Shown here piece by piece: positions 49,790-62,780 of a stretch of 64,000 nucleotides of DNA (within the stretch, counting starts at the first letter, position 1; every line of letters begins with the position of its first letter). The stretch covers positions 23,563,406-23,627,405 of the forward strand of contig NC_049985.1 of the NCBI RefSeq assembly GCF_000003815.2. The letters are read 5' to 3'. The notes under the pieces are model-generated. The model did not search any database. It was given only the letters and a program-made list of their open reading frames with translations, and was not told the origin of the DNA. The position numbers and the translations under genes are program-made. Source of the DNA: Branchiostoma floridae. Its lineage: Eukaryota > Chordata > Leptocardii > Amphioxiformes > Branchiostomatidae.

Positions 49790-51170
49790 TCAGGATAGAA
49801 AACAAGCTCAACTCACCAAGAGTGAGGAACAACTGACTCAATATAGGAGAAGCGGGCGACCCAATATAGGAGAAGGCTGCTCGGCAATAGGGACAAGCAA
49901 GAGTTTACCTGCAGTCAATATTGTATTGGAAATTTTATTTGCAAGTTTATGCCCGGAGACTAATTTCAAGTACATGGTAGAAACATAAGGAAAATATATT
50001 TGACAATCGATGGTGATAAATATTATTGTGAAAAGAGACTACTCGAAGACTAGTCTTGGCTATTGTAATAAACGTGATACAATCTATATAAATGTGGCTA
50101 TTGACAACGGGAAACCACGCATGACAATTGGCAACGCCTAGACGACCTTTGTTTATTTGTAAACCGACTTTAGATGTAACTCACAGGTTTTGTACAGTAA
50201 TAAAAAAAGCATTAGACCGAATTGTATCGTTTGATTCATTCACACTATTTTTGATAACTGTGTCATGAGTTTTTATTAACGTGCTCGACGTCTAGCTCTC
50301 CTCAAACCCATTACCTTTCATTTTGATTTAAAATTATCATATAGCCAAGCACCGTAAACGTTTGAAAAGGTTTGACATGCTAATACATGTACTGTAATGT
50401 TTCGAATATTTTCTGTGGAAAATTTGGTTTCAACATGCAATATGTAATCTCCTTACAAATATATGCACAAAAGAACAAATGTGAACATTCGACAAAGGAA
50501 TTCACGTTTTACGAGAGTTTGCAAGTTTGGGTAGGCTATTTGATAATAACGTTAATGACCCGCCTGTTCCTTGGTGTATATGGTGTTATAAAGTCCTTTG
50601 CATTAACCACCGAACAAAACTACCGAGTGAGCGAAGCGTACCCTTAATCAATATCTAGCTTCAGTGTGGAAGCTCCTAACTGTTAGCCATTATTTTTTAC
50701 CTGAGTCGAGTTATTAATTAAGAAATATAGGCTTTACGTGCCTTTCCCAAGGACACAACACTATGACCTGATAGGGGTTCGAGATTTAGAGTTAACAGCC
50801 CTAACCACAATACCACGTTGTTGATTGATGTTTGCTTATTTTCTGGATTCTGCACACGGCCGGCGGATTACCTGCCTCATTCAAACACGCAGTCTTAATC
50901 CCTCTCGGCACACCCCATCACAACATTCATTAGTTCAGCTCCAATACACAGCTGGGGAAAAAACTCTAGGGCCCGTATTCCACTAGACCGCGATCTTGCT
51001 GCGATCTTGCTGCGACGAAATATTATTATTAGCGCTTTAGTGTTTGTGCTTTATCTCATTAAAATTTCACAGCTTCGAGCGTACTGAATTGGAATACACG
51101 TGGATTGACTTACTCGTTTGAATTTTAAAAACTTTTTAACTTTTTAAAATCAATTATACTAATTATACAA
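49790..51170. other. No gene; fragments of known repeats
   Basis: At 50530-50600 lies a half copy of the palindromic element that surrounds the second N gap (gtaggctatttgataata and ttaatgacccgcctgttcc). At 50735-50825 there is a cctttcccaaggacacaac tail resembling the repeat at 59480-59560. At 50975-51010 there is one end of the Harbinger-like MITE. Nothing coding was recognised. Confidence 0.5.
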
Positions 51171-51171
51171 C

Positions 51172-52084
51172 TAGAAAGGCCGACATTTGCTTGGGTGCAA
51201 ATACAGCATATTTCAGCCATACCCATTCCCACGCAACATTGGACTGTTCCAAGTCACCCCTGCGCAAAAATGCAATATTTTAACTGTAAGCTATCCCCAA
51301 AAGAGAGCTAATATTGTGAATTGATTTCAGGTCAAAACAGAGCTTGCCCAATATGAACCGGGCCCATATGGAAGAATATAATCTTCCACAGGAGCGCCTA
51401 TGCATAACTGATTGGCTTTTAGAATTGCGGCAGCTCCTATTTTTCCGAGAGTGAAAAAAAACCGCATCTTCCATTCAGAAGATTTTCATCATGAAATTAC
51501 ATGACGCCATTCAACAATTTCCACTTCGATAACTAGGTCTAAGTACCGTCATAATCTCCTTGTGATGTGGGTACATTTATTATTGCATTGCTTTTTTTTA
51601 ATCAAGTAGGGCATACGTTTTAATAATTGTCAAGCAGGTGCAGGTGTTGTGTAGTAGGAGTGTGTTGTTGTTGTTTTCTTCAAGCTAAAAACTTCAATCT
51701 TCTTCTTGTTTTGTATGAGCCATTACATAAACGGAGACGTCTCGAATTTTTAAAAGAATTTTACCACCCTGTCGCTTCATTTCTTTTCTGAAAAATCCCA
51801 GGACCAACAAGTTAACTTGATTTGGCTTTATCTATATATTTCATTTTCCTTCGAATTCTTTGTTAAGTATATGTCCTGTATACCACTGTTAAATTGTTTT
51901 ACTTTGTATGCAATCAGCCATCGGACGTGATTTTGTTGAGTGTTGCATTTCCTGCTGATAGCGTGCGAGACCTGGAGGATAGGAGTTTCTACCTTGTTCG
52001 GGGGTTTCTTTTTAAAGTGAGGTCAGTGGTGATACTCTGGTACTAAGAGTGTTTTATTGGGCTCAAACTCTGGCAGTTTAAAGT
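51172..52084. repeat. Dispersed repeat, copy 2 (reverse of 1-640)
   Basis: Reverse-complement of the window start, somewhat longer because of internal differences. It begins with aaaggccgacatttgcttg and ends with gagtgttttattgggctc...tggcagtttaaag. No coding region. Confidence 0.7.
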
Positions 52085-53775
52085 TACTTACACTTTGAAT
52101 GTACAAAGTTTACGTCAAAAAAGAACAACAACAACACTAACGTTAGAAGTACCTACATTTGTTTGGGAAAAAATACATGCATTCTCGCCACTGTCAAACT
52201 TACGTATCAAAACTAAGCGCAAACTGTCCAATTTTCCCGCGTTTTCTGCCAAGTAACATTTTCTCGATTGTCTCAACTAACCCCCAAAGTCAAATCTGCC
52301 AAAAATGATTGATAGTGCCATGCGGAATGTTGGTAAATTCATCGACACAGACTTGTATTCTGACGTTCAATGCACGCGTACCGTCCGCTACCGCTCAAAT
52401 GACACTGTCTGAACTCCAAATCCTCGCAAACTACAATTTCAAACCGGGCACAGGGTAACATATGGCCACTATAAGACCGTAATATGCATCTGTTTGTGTA
52501 TATACGGGATTGCAAGGCCCCGCTTATGAATATTAACTAGCATTCGCCTTTCTCGTCGCTGATTGGCTGGCGTCCATAAAGTAATTAACTCTCGCTCTCC
52601 CCAGACCGCTGGCACCTGGCACCTGTGGGCTCTGGGGTCACGGGAGTTCACGGGAGAAGGCCGAAAGAAAACAAATTTCCCCTCAGAAAAGTGCAGAAAT
52701 TAATAATTTAAAATTAGTTCATGCCAAAAATTTTACTTCGATCATTTTACCAACTATCTAATGCCTATCTACACCAAATTTAAGGTCATTCCATTGTAAT
52801 TCAATGGTACAGGGGGCCAAAATATACCGTTGTGGTCAAAATGTGACCTTTAAACTTCAATAAAATCATTTTAGAGGCAGATATGAAAAAAATGAGAAAA
52901 AGCACCTCGGTATTGACCCACTCTACTCTTGTGCCAAATTTCAGGTCATTCGGTCCCGGAACGACGGAGATGATTCGATTTGAAGATTTGACAGGAGAAA
53001 GAAAGAAAGAAACATTACGAATACAATATATTTCACCATACCATATATGGTATGGCTGAAATATAAAAAAAGGGGCTAAAAGAATCAATGAGATGGAGAA
53101 CTCTTACTCATATAATGAAGATAAATAGTGTTTATCTTATACTGCGTTTATACAGTGGCTGAATACATCAATCATTGTGAACAATGTTTAAAGTTAATCA
53201 CTCACTCACGGCCCGTAACCACAGTGGTCGTAGGGGCTCCACGACATCCATCAGCAGTGATCTTTGAAATTTACATCAACCGAGCATAAAAACGAAACCT
53301 ACGTTTTATGTGGCCCAACACTTGATAATTGAAACATCTTGCAAAATGCTAAAGTATAAGTGATAAGACAACAAAACACACAAAGTGTAAAAAGCAAGGT
53401 TTTAGCTGTGAGTTTCATTGAGCGCTCTGTCAAATCGCTTGGTCGCAGTTTGGTTGTAGCGAAGTCACCGCCTTATAGGGATGTGGGAGTAAACGACATT
53501 GACGCCTGCATGAACTTGAGATTAAAAATCCTACCGGTAATCCTCAAGATAATTCCTTATGTGGAATCATAAACTCTTTCATACAAGCGCTGCGCGAAAA
53601 TACGGGATATCAATTATTTCATAAGCTTCTGCATCCGAACATGCTGCGAATAACACTTAATAACTTGATAGCAATTTCAGGCCATAACTTATCTAACATG
53701 TTCAATTGTGAACTCAAAAACAGACTTCATGTTCTGTAATGTTTTACTTCTATGTACTTTAGTATTAAATAATTA
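52085..53775. other. No gene seen
   Basis: From about 52730 to 53050 the sequence has accaaatttaaggtcattcc and ccaaatttcaggtcattcgg phrases and ends in gaaagaaagaaaga, suggesting another dispersed repeat. No exon candidates elsewhere. Confidence 0.4.
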
Positions 53776-53985
53776 AGGGTTAATGACCCGCCCCGAGGGT
53801 ATATGGTGTCATAACGCCTNNNNNNNNNNNNNNNNNNNNNNNNNNNNNNNNNNNNNNNNNNNNNNNNNNNNNNNNNNNNNNNNNNNNNNNNNNNNNNNNN
53901 NNNNNNNNNNNNNNNNNNNCAGGCGTTATGACACCATATATACCGAGGAACAGGTGGGTCATTAACCCTATTATCATATAGCCTA
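53775..53985. mobile_element. Palindromic element split by an N gap
   Basis: The left flank gggttaatgacccgcc...tatatggtgtcataacgcct is the inverted complement of the right flank aggcgttatgacaccatata...ggtgggtcattaaccct. The 100-N gap (53820-53919) sits exactly between the two arms, so the assembly probably failed in the hairpin. Confidence 0.8.
53820..53919. other. Assembly gap (100 N)
   Basis: Exactly 100 N, a placeholder. It lies at the centre of a palindrome. Confidence 1.
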
Positions 53986-54178
53986 CCCACACTGACCCAT
54001 TTAAGAGTAGATTGGAGTAGAGTAGAGTTTCCAGTTGAGTAGGAGCGACAAATTCTTTTCTAAAACATACATCTTTTATTCAGTACATACATTTGAACAG
54101 TGAATTTGAACAACATAAAACTTGTACGTGAAATGTATTTCTGTTCCAAGGCTTAAAATAAGAACAAAGTCGATTCAT

Positions 54179-54784
54179 TACTGTAAATGCAGAAATATTC
54201 GCGGTGGATTAATATTCGCGGTTTTGGCGGCGGCCGCTTCACCGCGAAATTAAATCCACCGCGAATATTTCGTCTGCTGGCGCCGCCTAAGGTGCCCCTT
54301 TTCCGCTCCATGTACATACTACTACTGTCTTTGTCACTGTATAATGAAATGTTTGACATACTTACTACGGTGAAGTCTTGACTAAAGACACACATGTAAT
54401 TTTTTCATACGACCAACTGTATTACAGTACTGTACAATATGTTCACCATGATACAAAGGTCGTACTACTGTATACTATTACGTATTGAGAGGGTAGATAC
54501 GATTAGATCAGTAACAGTGGCTCACGCAAGAACAAGTCAAAAGCATGGAAACTGTTCTATCCGTCTGTATAGGACCCTTACCGGGTAACCAGCAAGTGTT
54601 TTCCGACTGGCGGTTTGTAGAGGCGCCGGGTTTTACACGGCAGTTCGTGACTACAGTGCAGTGCTGAAAATGCATTGAATTTCGCGGGATGGCGCTACCG
54701 CGAAATTAAATCCACCGCGAAATGTCCATTTTGCCGCTACCGCGAAATTAAATCCCCGCGAAATTTAATGCATTTACAGTATGT
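54179..54784. mobile_element. MITE with tactgtaaatgca ends and internal cgcgaaattaaatcc repeats
   Basis: The left end tactgtaaatgcagaaat and right end aatgcatttacagta are complementary. Beside each end are repeated ccgcgaaattaaatccaccg words in both orientations. The middle of about 370 bp shows nothing. Confidence 0.75.
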
Positions 54785-56565
54785 GACAAACTGTTGCACG
54801 CTCCGTATTTCTCCACTCGCCCATTCTCCAGTTTGTCGAGTTCGTTCGTATCAGGCGCTAAATCTCTGCCGGCTTTCCTGAGGTATTCCGGGATCCCTGT
54901 GTTTCACAGCTCTTGAGAATCTCGTTCACTACGAACCCAGACACGACTTCTCCGAAGAAAGGTAGCATTTTGGTTCTCCAGCGCCATGACCGCTACTCAA
55001 TGGCGGACCGTGGTGTTATCGTCGTCTGAACTTGAATGGGCGGGGGTGCAAATAATTTTATTGTCCATTTGCAGTTTAAATTGGACATGACTTGAAATAG
55101 ATTTCATTGTCTTAAATATTATAGGTTCAATGTTGTTTTAAGACAGCAAATGTTTTCTTTGAACAAAGAAACACGCACAACCGATGTTAATAGAGGGAGC
55201 CATCCCCCCCTGCCATGCCTGTACTTATTCCCCTATCTTGGCAGATGGACGATTCCTGGATATCTCATTCTGATTGGCCAGCGTCCTGTTTGTCTGTCCT
55301 CCTGATTGGTTTAAACTTTCAAAAGTTTTATCACATATGTGATAATCAAAAATTTAATGCACGGCTGTTACGGCGTCATAACCAGCATGAAATGGGGTCT
55401 TCTGATTGGCCCACGTCCCCTGGCTATATGATAATGTTTTTTAAGCTCATAAAAAAACTGTTTAACCCATAGTATGTAAACTATAGTTCAAGTCCATTCT
55501 AGATCTAAGTGTTATAACATACTGTAAACTATCCATTGTTATGAAATAAAAAGTCCTGAATGTAAAAAATAACTTGTTGTTTTTGTAACCATCAACATGT
55601 ATCATAATTATTCCATGACAATTGTGGCAATCATGTGGTGTATAGTGGTTATACATAATAGCCTGTATATGTACATGAGAGAAATGCTTGTATAGATGAA
55701 GATTTTTTTTCCATGTGCAATACCTATTGTGCCTAAGAAATGTACTGTTACTCATGCGATAGTGGACACTAGTACTTCGAATTACTCCCTGTACAGTAGC
55801 TTAGATACTCTGTTTTTGACAAATGTACTATTTCTTTTACGAATAAAGCTTTGAAAAAAAAACTTGATAGCTATAGTGCGATTAGTTCCTCCTAGTGTCT
55901 CGTTTTAGTCAAATAGGTCATCTAGTTTCCTTCTCGTTTCAGTAGCAGGGTGTTTATATTTCTAAAGCGAGTGCTTGTTACCTAAAATGTTTAGGTCCAA
56001 GTCCAAAAAAAAACCTGAATGTCCGGATCCAAGTCTGGACTTGCAAAAAGCAATCTGTCTCTTATATTCCCTTTTTTTGTTCTAAACCATTTAAAACCTT
56101 CCATAGACAGTGAAATTTGCACTGAGACAAAAAAACGTTTCGTGTTTACACTGGCTGTATATAATTTGTATGTATTTTTCACATTGAATTTCAATTCATA
56201 ACATGAAATTTTATATGCACCATCCACCTCCCCCCCCCCCAAAAAAAAAAATTTCTAGTGCACATAATATGCAATGATGGGTTCAGGTCCGGACTTAAAG
56301 TCCGAACCTGAACCTGAACTGCTGGACTTGAATCCGGACCTGAACCTGAATATGAGTTTAGGTACGCACCACTATAGCGCTTACACTTCAACGTGCATGA
56401 GGCACATTCTCGAACACGGGACCAGTTGCTTGGACTACCGGTATGGGATACCGGATTACCTGGGTATCTAGCCTGCATCAGTGCATTATATTCACTTCGC
56501 AATACAAAACACGTACAGTCTACGAGATAAGGCAATTCAGTATTTATATATGTGGATAAAGGCAT
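54785..56565. other. No gene seen
   Basis: Mixed unique sequence. Around 56005-56050 and 56280-56350 there are inverted, Pro/Asp-like gtccggacttaaagtccgaacc words, forming imperfect hairpins. No exon candidate. Confidence 0.4.
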
Positions 56566-56570
56566 GTCCC

Positions 56571-56651
56571 TGTAGCTCAACTGGTAGCAGCCTCACAGTT
56601 AGATCGAAATGGTTTGTAAATGGGAGACCCAGGTTCAAATCTTGGGGGTGA
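56571..56651 (+). repeat. tRNA-derived SINE-like head
   Basis: It has tgtagctcaactggtagcag resembling a tRNA A box and aggttcaaatcttgg resembling a B box, about 50 bases apart. The cloverleaf pairs poorly, so I read it as a SINE promoter and not a functional tRNA. The SINE body may extend to about 57000. Confidence 0.5.
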
Positions 56652-56804
56652 GGGGTGGGGGGCATTTCGGTTGGGCTGCACCAGTCCTTTGGAGGGGATG
56701 TAAAATTGGTGACCCATGTTACAGAATGTGCCTCAAACACTTTCAAGTGGAAGGTCTAGTAACCCTACCCTGGGAGCCAGACAGGACCGGGTAGTTAGCG
56801 AGTT

Positions 56805-56946
56805 TTGTTCGGGGAGCCAAGGCAGTCAGTCCGCCGATCTCACATTAGCGCTCCGGGGGAGTTTAAACCCGAAGGAGGTGGACCTAATCGGGCTTAAACT
56901 CCCAGGGGCGCTAATAGGAGCTCGGCGGGCCTGACTGTCTTGGGCC
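56805..56946. repeat. Long imperfect hairpin, about 140 bp
   Basis: The left arm ccaaggcagtcagtccgccg...attagcgctccgggggagtttaa pairs with the right arm ttaaactcccaggggcgctaat...cggcgggcctgactgtcttgg. It follows the SINE-like head, and could be part of it or a separate foldback element. Confidence 0.7.
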
Positions 56947-57419
56947 CGTGACCGAATAAACTGTCCTAGCTGCCCGATCCCGGATGGTATAGTAACCCCA
57001 GTAGAAAATACCAGGCAGAAATAGCAAGGAAACTTGCTGACCTACATGCATGTGCCATAACTCACTTCAAGGTGAACCATATACGTCGACGAAGGTCAGA
57101 CATTCATGTAATAAGATATACAACGCAAAAGCTATTCATGCAGCTAAATAACTATTATAAACGGTTAAACGTTTCATATAATTCTATTGAGAAGGCGCAG
57201 GTATATTATTGTGTCAGTACAAAAATATTATTACAGTATCAGATTGAGAGAGTCAAACTATGTACGCTCATGTAACTACCTGGTATATTTATAGGTCTTG
57301 AGCCTCTTAGAAAATTTTATTTTCTTATTCGTTCATACGTTGGGTCTTACTCTTGAGTGACCCTACGTATACGTACTACACTTTAGACGGATCACAAAAG
57401 GTACCGATAAGTGCGAATT

Positions 57420-58080
57420 GGGGAACCATACTCCAGAGTGGCGTCCATGCATTGACTCTATGACCCTTACAGTCTATAGCAGACTGTTTAGAATATACAC
57501 CTGAGCTTTGTGGGAGCAGGCAGATTTTGATAGGCCCTTACTTCTATTGACTGGGTCAAAGGGGTTGTGATCTCCATATACCTCTATGGTGGGGAAATCA
57601 TACGGTAGTATGGATGCTATGCATTGAACCCATGATCCTTGTAGTCTATAGTAGCCGGTGTAGAATATACAGTTGCCCTTTGTGGGAGCAAGCAGATGTT
57701 GATAGGCTTTTTCTCCTAGTGACCGGGTCAGACGGGTTGTGATCTCTACATACCTCTATAGTGCGGAGGCCATGAATTGACTCCATAACCTTTGCGGTCC
57801 ACAGACGATGGTTAAGAAATGTATACACTTGAGCTTTTGACGCAGGCAGATTTCATAGGCTTTTTATTTTTCTGACTGGACGGGCTGTGATTTCTATATA
57901 GTGTAGAATCATATATACCGAAGTGTGGTAGCCTTACATTGACTCCATGACCCTTCCGGTCTGTTAAGAATATGCACTTGAGCTTTGCGGTAGCAAGCAG
58001 ATGTTGATTGGCTTTTTCTTCTCGTGACTATGTCAGACGGGTTGTGATCTCTAAATCCCTCTGCCGACACTCTTGCATTA
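57420..58080. repeat. Tandem array of four units, about 155-170 bp
   Basis: Each unit has cattgactctatgaccctt (near 57450, 57621, 57776 and 57937), an agaatatacacctgagctttg block, agcagatgttgataggct and gggttgtgatctc. Diverged and non-coding. Confidence 0.75.
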
Positions 58081-58249
58081 GCAATACACGTACAAGGATT
58101 GACCTTTAACCTTTAGGCGCCGGCGTCCCCATTTAGGCACTCTCTTCAGTAGCTGGCGATCGCCAAGCGATTCGTACAACGTCCAGATTGAACTGTTCTG
58201 TAGCCATAAGATTCGTGCAACGATGTGCGAAATTTTTCATCGCTCATAT

Positions 58250-58600
58250 CCTCTTCCTACAATGATGACGCTCTCGCCGAGCTCTCTCTGCGACCTAAAT
58301 TTGATAGATCGCTCGAACTGTATAGAAAACTTTATTTTATAGAAATTGTATAGAAAACTTTATTTTATAGAAATTGTATAGAAAACTTTATTTTATAGAA
58401 ATATAATCTTTTTACGCCTTGTGTGTTTTGTTTTATTGTCTTTTTAGTTATAATTTTTTCCATTTTGTATGATAGACCTCTGCTAGCTGAAATCAAAGGT
58501 TACACGCATCCACTTTAGGTCATAGTGAAAGTACAGTGAGATCGTCTTCTGGTGGAAAGGGAGTCTCAGCGGTCGCAACTTCCAGCGGAAAGGGGCGTTA
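58250..58600. mobile_element. Decayed relative of the Harbinger-like MITE with internal 32-bp triplication
   Basis: It has gacgctctcgccgagctctctctgcgacctaaatttga on the left and ggtggaaagggagtc on the right, as in 22503-22747. Inside, a tttatagaaattgtatagaaaac unit occurs three times in tandem (about 58320-58401). Confidence 0.6.
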
Positions 58601-59119
58601 AAAACACCCACACAGAGGTGAACCTTTCAACATACAGGCACCGGCTGGAACATCCCTATTCCCTGGAAAATGTACTGTACATATGATTTCTCCGTAGAAC
58701 ACCGTGAGGAAATAACATCAAATTGATTAAACGATTTAGCTTTTTTAAATTCTTAAAAGAATTTTGGAAAGTTTGAGAACGTTAGGAATCTTTGCATTGC
58801 ACGATGTGCCGTTCTGCCAATGGTTGCGACCGCGTTACGACCGCTGGGCAACCAAAGATTTCACAGATGACGCAACGAATTTTATAGATAAGACAGTTAA
58901 AAAATGTTTCTTGTTTTCTGTGTTTTTTTTTTAAACATATTCTAGCTCTTGCATCATATGTCAATTATGAAATCAATTGTAACACAAATCCAATTTTGAT
59001 CGCTGTACAGTCGCCAAGCTGTCTAGTTGATAGGGGGCATAAATAAGAATAAAATTTCATGTCTGTCTTTATCATCATTGAAGACCAGCCTTAGAAGAAG
59101 TGGGATCTCTCTTGTTATT

Positions 59120-59570
59120 GTTATTGTTACTCACTCTTTGCAGCCAGGGGCTGAATTGCGAGGAGCTTACAATGGGCGGGGCTAAATCGCAAGGGTCTGG
59201 AGCGAGCTGCCATTCGGCGCCACTCAGGTGACCTCAATACGACTGCCGCAACTGCCTGGAGCGAGCTGCCATTCGGCGCCACTCAGGTGACCTCAATACG
59301 ACAGTAATTGCCCCAGGTGCGGCCAAGGTACTGTAGGTTTTGAACCGATCACACCGCACTATCGCACATGTGGCGGGTTCTTTAACGTGCCCGGGGTATG
59401 GCTCTCTCCAGACACGGGACCTCCATTTAACGTCCTATCCGAGGGACGGCTCATTTTCACTTGAGTAAAGTGAGGAAAGTCGTGTGTAAAGTGCCTTTCC
59501 CAAGGGCACAAGATCCCGCAACCTCTCGGTCACGAGGCGAACACAATACCACTGTGCCACGCGGTCTTCT
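59120..59570. repeat. Dispersed repeat with 56-bp internal duplication
   Basis: The sequence ctggagcgagctgccattcg to ctcaatacgac occurs twice (59199 and 59255). The following part with ttctttaacgtgcccgggg, gacacgggacctcc and tcctatccgagggacgg, then cctttcccaagggcacaag and a ccactgtgccacgcgg end, looks like a SINE-type or other widely dispersed repeat. A partial tail copy lies at 50735-50825. Confidence 0.5.
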
Positions 59571-59599
59571 TAATGAGCGTGGGCTAAGCATGGATCGTG

Positions 59600-61005
59600 T
59601 TGTAGGAGATAAGTATCGTGTCTTCCAGGTTTGTTTGCAATTTGCAGAGAAGTATTAGTAGGTCTTCAAAGAAGAAATCAAACCCCGTAATAGCTACGTA
59701 GACTTAGTACCCTATTCTGTATCATTTGTACATTTAACCACTTAATATTTGTATGTTAGAATCTAGTTTATCTACATGTACTTAGACTACAATCATTCAT
59801 TTCATGTATTTAGTCTTTCTTCTCTTGCAATTAGCCCAATGGGCATGAATTTGCAATAAACATTATTATTGTATGAAATATACAATGCTATAGAGTTTCA
59901 CTTGTGACTGCTTCCTAAAAAAATAGTATATTGATTTGAAGAAAGCTGGCACCTCTATAACGTGACGATATGAACAGTATCCACAGAGTCACCAAGACCG
60001 CAGCGCGCATGTCCAGGACAAAAGATACAAAGACGGAGGTCCTACTGCAGTACCAAAGTCGGTCACCAGGAAGCTCAAAGTCGACATTGAATGTCAGTTC
60101 CACAACACCTACCTACGTACCAAATATCACAATAGCTTTCTTGAGATATTGCGACGGAACCCCATGCTCGCACTCATACAAACCGGCCAACGCAAAACCT
60201 TCATTTTCATGCAGGGGATTACCACTAAAATTCGCCATATAGCGTAAAACATAGTATTCTAGCTTAGCGACTTATCAGTGGTTCACAGCTGGCATGAGCT
60301 CTTGCATCTTGAGACGGTTGTGACGAGTCATAAAAACTTAGAGGACACACAGAATGAATATATTGATGATGTACAAATGACTAATAAATTGGTACATGTA
60401 CCGGCTACTGAGTATCGTAAACGAGCTTAGGCAAGAACAAGTAACAGTCTTCAAGTACCAGAGCTTTCAGCCAAGAATTGATGTATTCAAAAATTCGCAC
60501 TGTCCTAGAACTATCATGGAGTAGAATTCGTCGTCATCAAATATAGTCTGAATAGGGTTAAGATAGACAAAGAGTTGCGCGTATTTTTCACCTAAAACCC
60601 GTCCCTGTCACATATAAGCCATACTTTGTACCTTGAACAATTGTTGTGCAACAAAGTTATTATTATAAGCGAGGCTTGGGCGATTGCCGCAGAATCGTCG
60701 TCCGATCGATTTTCGCTCAAAGTGACAGGAGTATTACTACGCTATCTGGGTGACCTTTGTCGATTTCGACATCTCATCTTATAACCAAAAGCAATGATGG
60801 GATGTACGCACCGTAATTTACCAATTGACCTAGTTCTTCATTGCGTTATGACAACATTTGTACTAATTAATGGAGATGGACACATTCTTTGACCTTTTTG
60901 ACATGTTAGTATTACCGTGAAGGAAACTAGAGTCATTTGGTTGCTACTGTTGATAGATCTATTGGTTTCAATTCCCAAACATGGCAAAGAGGACGCAGAA
61001 TATAT
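59600..61005. other. No gene seen
   Basis: Open frames here are short and lack splice support. Near 60110-60190 ccaaatatcacaatagctttc...gagatattgcgac resembles text of other dispersed repeats. Confidence 0.4.
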
Positions 61006-61009
61006 TGAT

Positions 61010-61520
61010 TAAGTAACATCACATACATTCTAACGATGACATGGCTCATTAATTTTTGCCTTCTTTTGAAAAGAAAAAGAAATATTTTTTCCCCTCCGGA
61101 GATGATGAAAAGAACACAAAAGTACTAAAATGGGAAATATATCATGTGCATGGTGGTCTTGATTGTACTTGTAGAAGTAAACCTAGTAGAGTACATGTGG
61201 CCATGGCTGTAGTTGTAGTTGTGGAAGTGAAACTAGTTCGATAGAAAAGTGGCACCAATGTAGTAGCCATGACTGTAGTTGCCGCCTTCGTAAGTAACAC
61301 CAGTCTACCTCTGTCACTAGTGTTGCTTTGTGCATCTCTTGAATACAGAAATAAAGGATATTATCTACCGCATTCTGTCGCTTCAATTCCTTCTACAACA
61401 TTTATGGTGTCTACTTTGAAAAAAGAATCTACTAGTAGATATCTTATTTTTCACCCATTCTCTCGCCCTCGTTAGATTTATTTAGTCCGACGAGGATGTC
61501 ACCCATAGAGTTTAGATGTT
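61010..61520. repeat. Dispersed repeat R5, divergent copy 3
   Basis: It has attaattttt-gcc, gattgtacttgtagaag, aaaagtggcaccaatgtag, gtctacctctgtcactagtg and tcttgaatacagaaataaa in the same order as 18888-19480 and 22262-22830. Confidence 0.55.
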
Positions 61521-62377
61521 TTGGCCTTTTACAGTGTGGATTATTGACTTTCAGACGGAGTTGATGTATTGGTTGACCCCTTGATAAACTGATAGTGGAC
61601 CACCATCATCATCAATACAGCTGAAGAAAGTCCGTAGGGTAAGAACTCAAAGATACCGCCAAATATTGAACAGTATTTGACATGATGGGAAGAATATGAT
61701 AACAACAATATTGAATTGACGTTAAATACGAATCGAAAGATTTGTAAACACAAACTGATGTGGTTGCGTTTCTATATGCATAACGTAACCTCATTTTCTG
61801 CAATATGACTACACTAACTAAATACAGTAGTCTGTAGTCTTAAACAGATAATTGTGCTGGTAGCGTGTATATCTGTATAATCATAATATGATATCAAGAA
61901 CACCAGTGTCTTGTTGCAAGTCAGTTTTAGATTGCATTTGTTGGATTACTTTGGACGAAATCTAAAAGATCAAGGGAAAAAAAGAATCCCCATCATAATA
62001 CAAATCCTACTTTATTCAGAGAAAACAGAAAAAATTGTGTTATTCAAACAGTTATCATAATTCAATTTTCCACCCGACTGTACATATCAAACGTCAATCT
62101 ATTTGCCTCGCGGAGTCGCCAGGAATTCCCAATTAACGCTGTATGTAGTAGATACGATAATTGCTTACGTAGGTTCAAAGTGCCAAATGGTCTATAAACG
62201 AGTCAAATTGATCGATTTGATGCTGCAACCCCTGAGGTTAGGTTTTAATCCTTTGTGGTGCCAGGGTATAGTTAGCGTTGACGTCACGATGTCTGCTGCA
62301 CTTCTTGGGAGGATGCGACTGTGGTTGGAACAGAGAGATACTGGGTCTCTTTGCAACTCGTGCAGTAAATGATACAT

Positions 62378-62780
62378 ATAGAATACAACACGGTGTATTC
62401 CGTATCAACCGAGGTACCAGCCCGACCGCGGGAAGGATCGCCCGAAGGCCGGAGGGTGATCGGAACCGTGGGAGGGCTGGGACCGAGGAATACACCGTGT
62501 TTTATTTTATTATACCCACCTGAGAAAAACCATGTTTTTATGTGAAATGCGCCAGAAGTTGAAAAAATTTGGTGCCCTCGAACAAAAAGTGTTATGCAAT
62601 GTTCCAATGTCCGAATCCGGTATTCGAATTTTCGACGGCGCCACACTCGGCCCGCTCGAAATAGTTCGCGATTTATTCTAATGGAGCCCGTGTTATACAA
62701 CTTAGAGCCCGTCTGATATGGAAGTTATCACCCGGTCTGGAACGCCCGTATCGAACGTTTTCGCGTCACAGGTATGACAT
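62378..62780. repeat. GC-rich hairpin repeat, family R3, copy 4
   Basis: It opens with agaatacaacacggtgtattcc, carries the CCGCGG/ggccggagg core and the inverted gaatacaccgtgttt, then ccacctgagaaa, and ends in cgtatcgaacgttttcgcg...ggtatgacata. It is intergenic. Confidence 0.75.

Noticed and set aside
56571-56651. A functional tRNA gene
   Set aside because: A and B box-like words are present, but acceptor and anticodon stems do not pair well. A SINE head is more likely.
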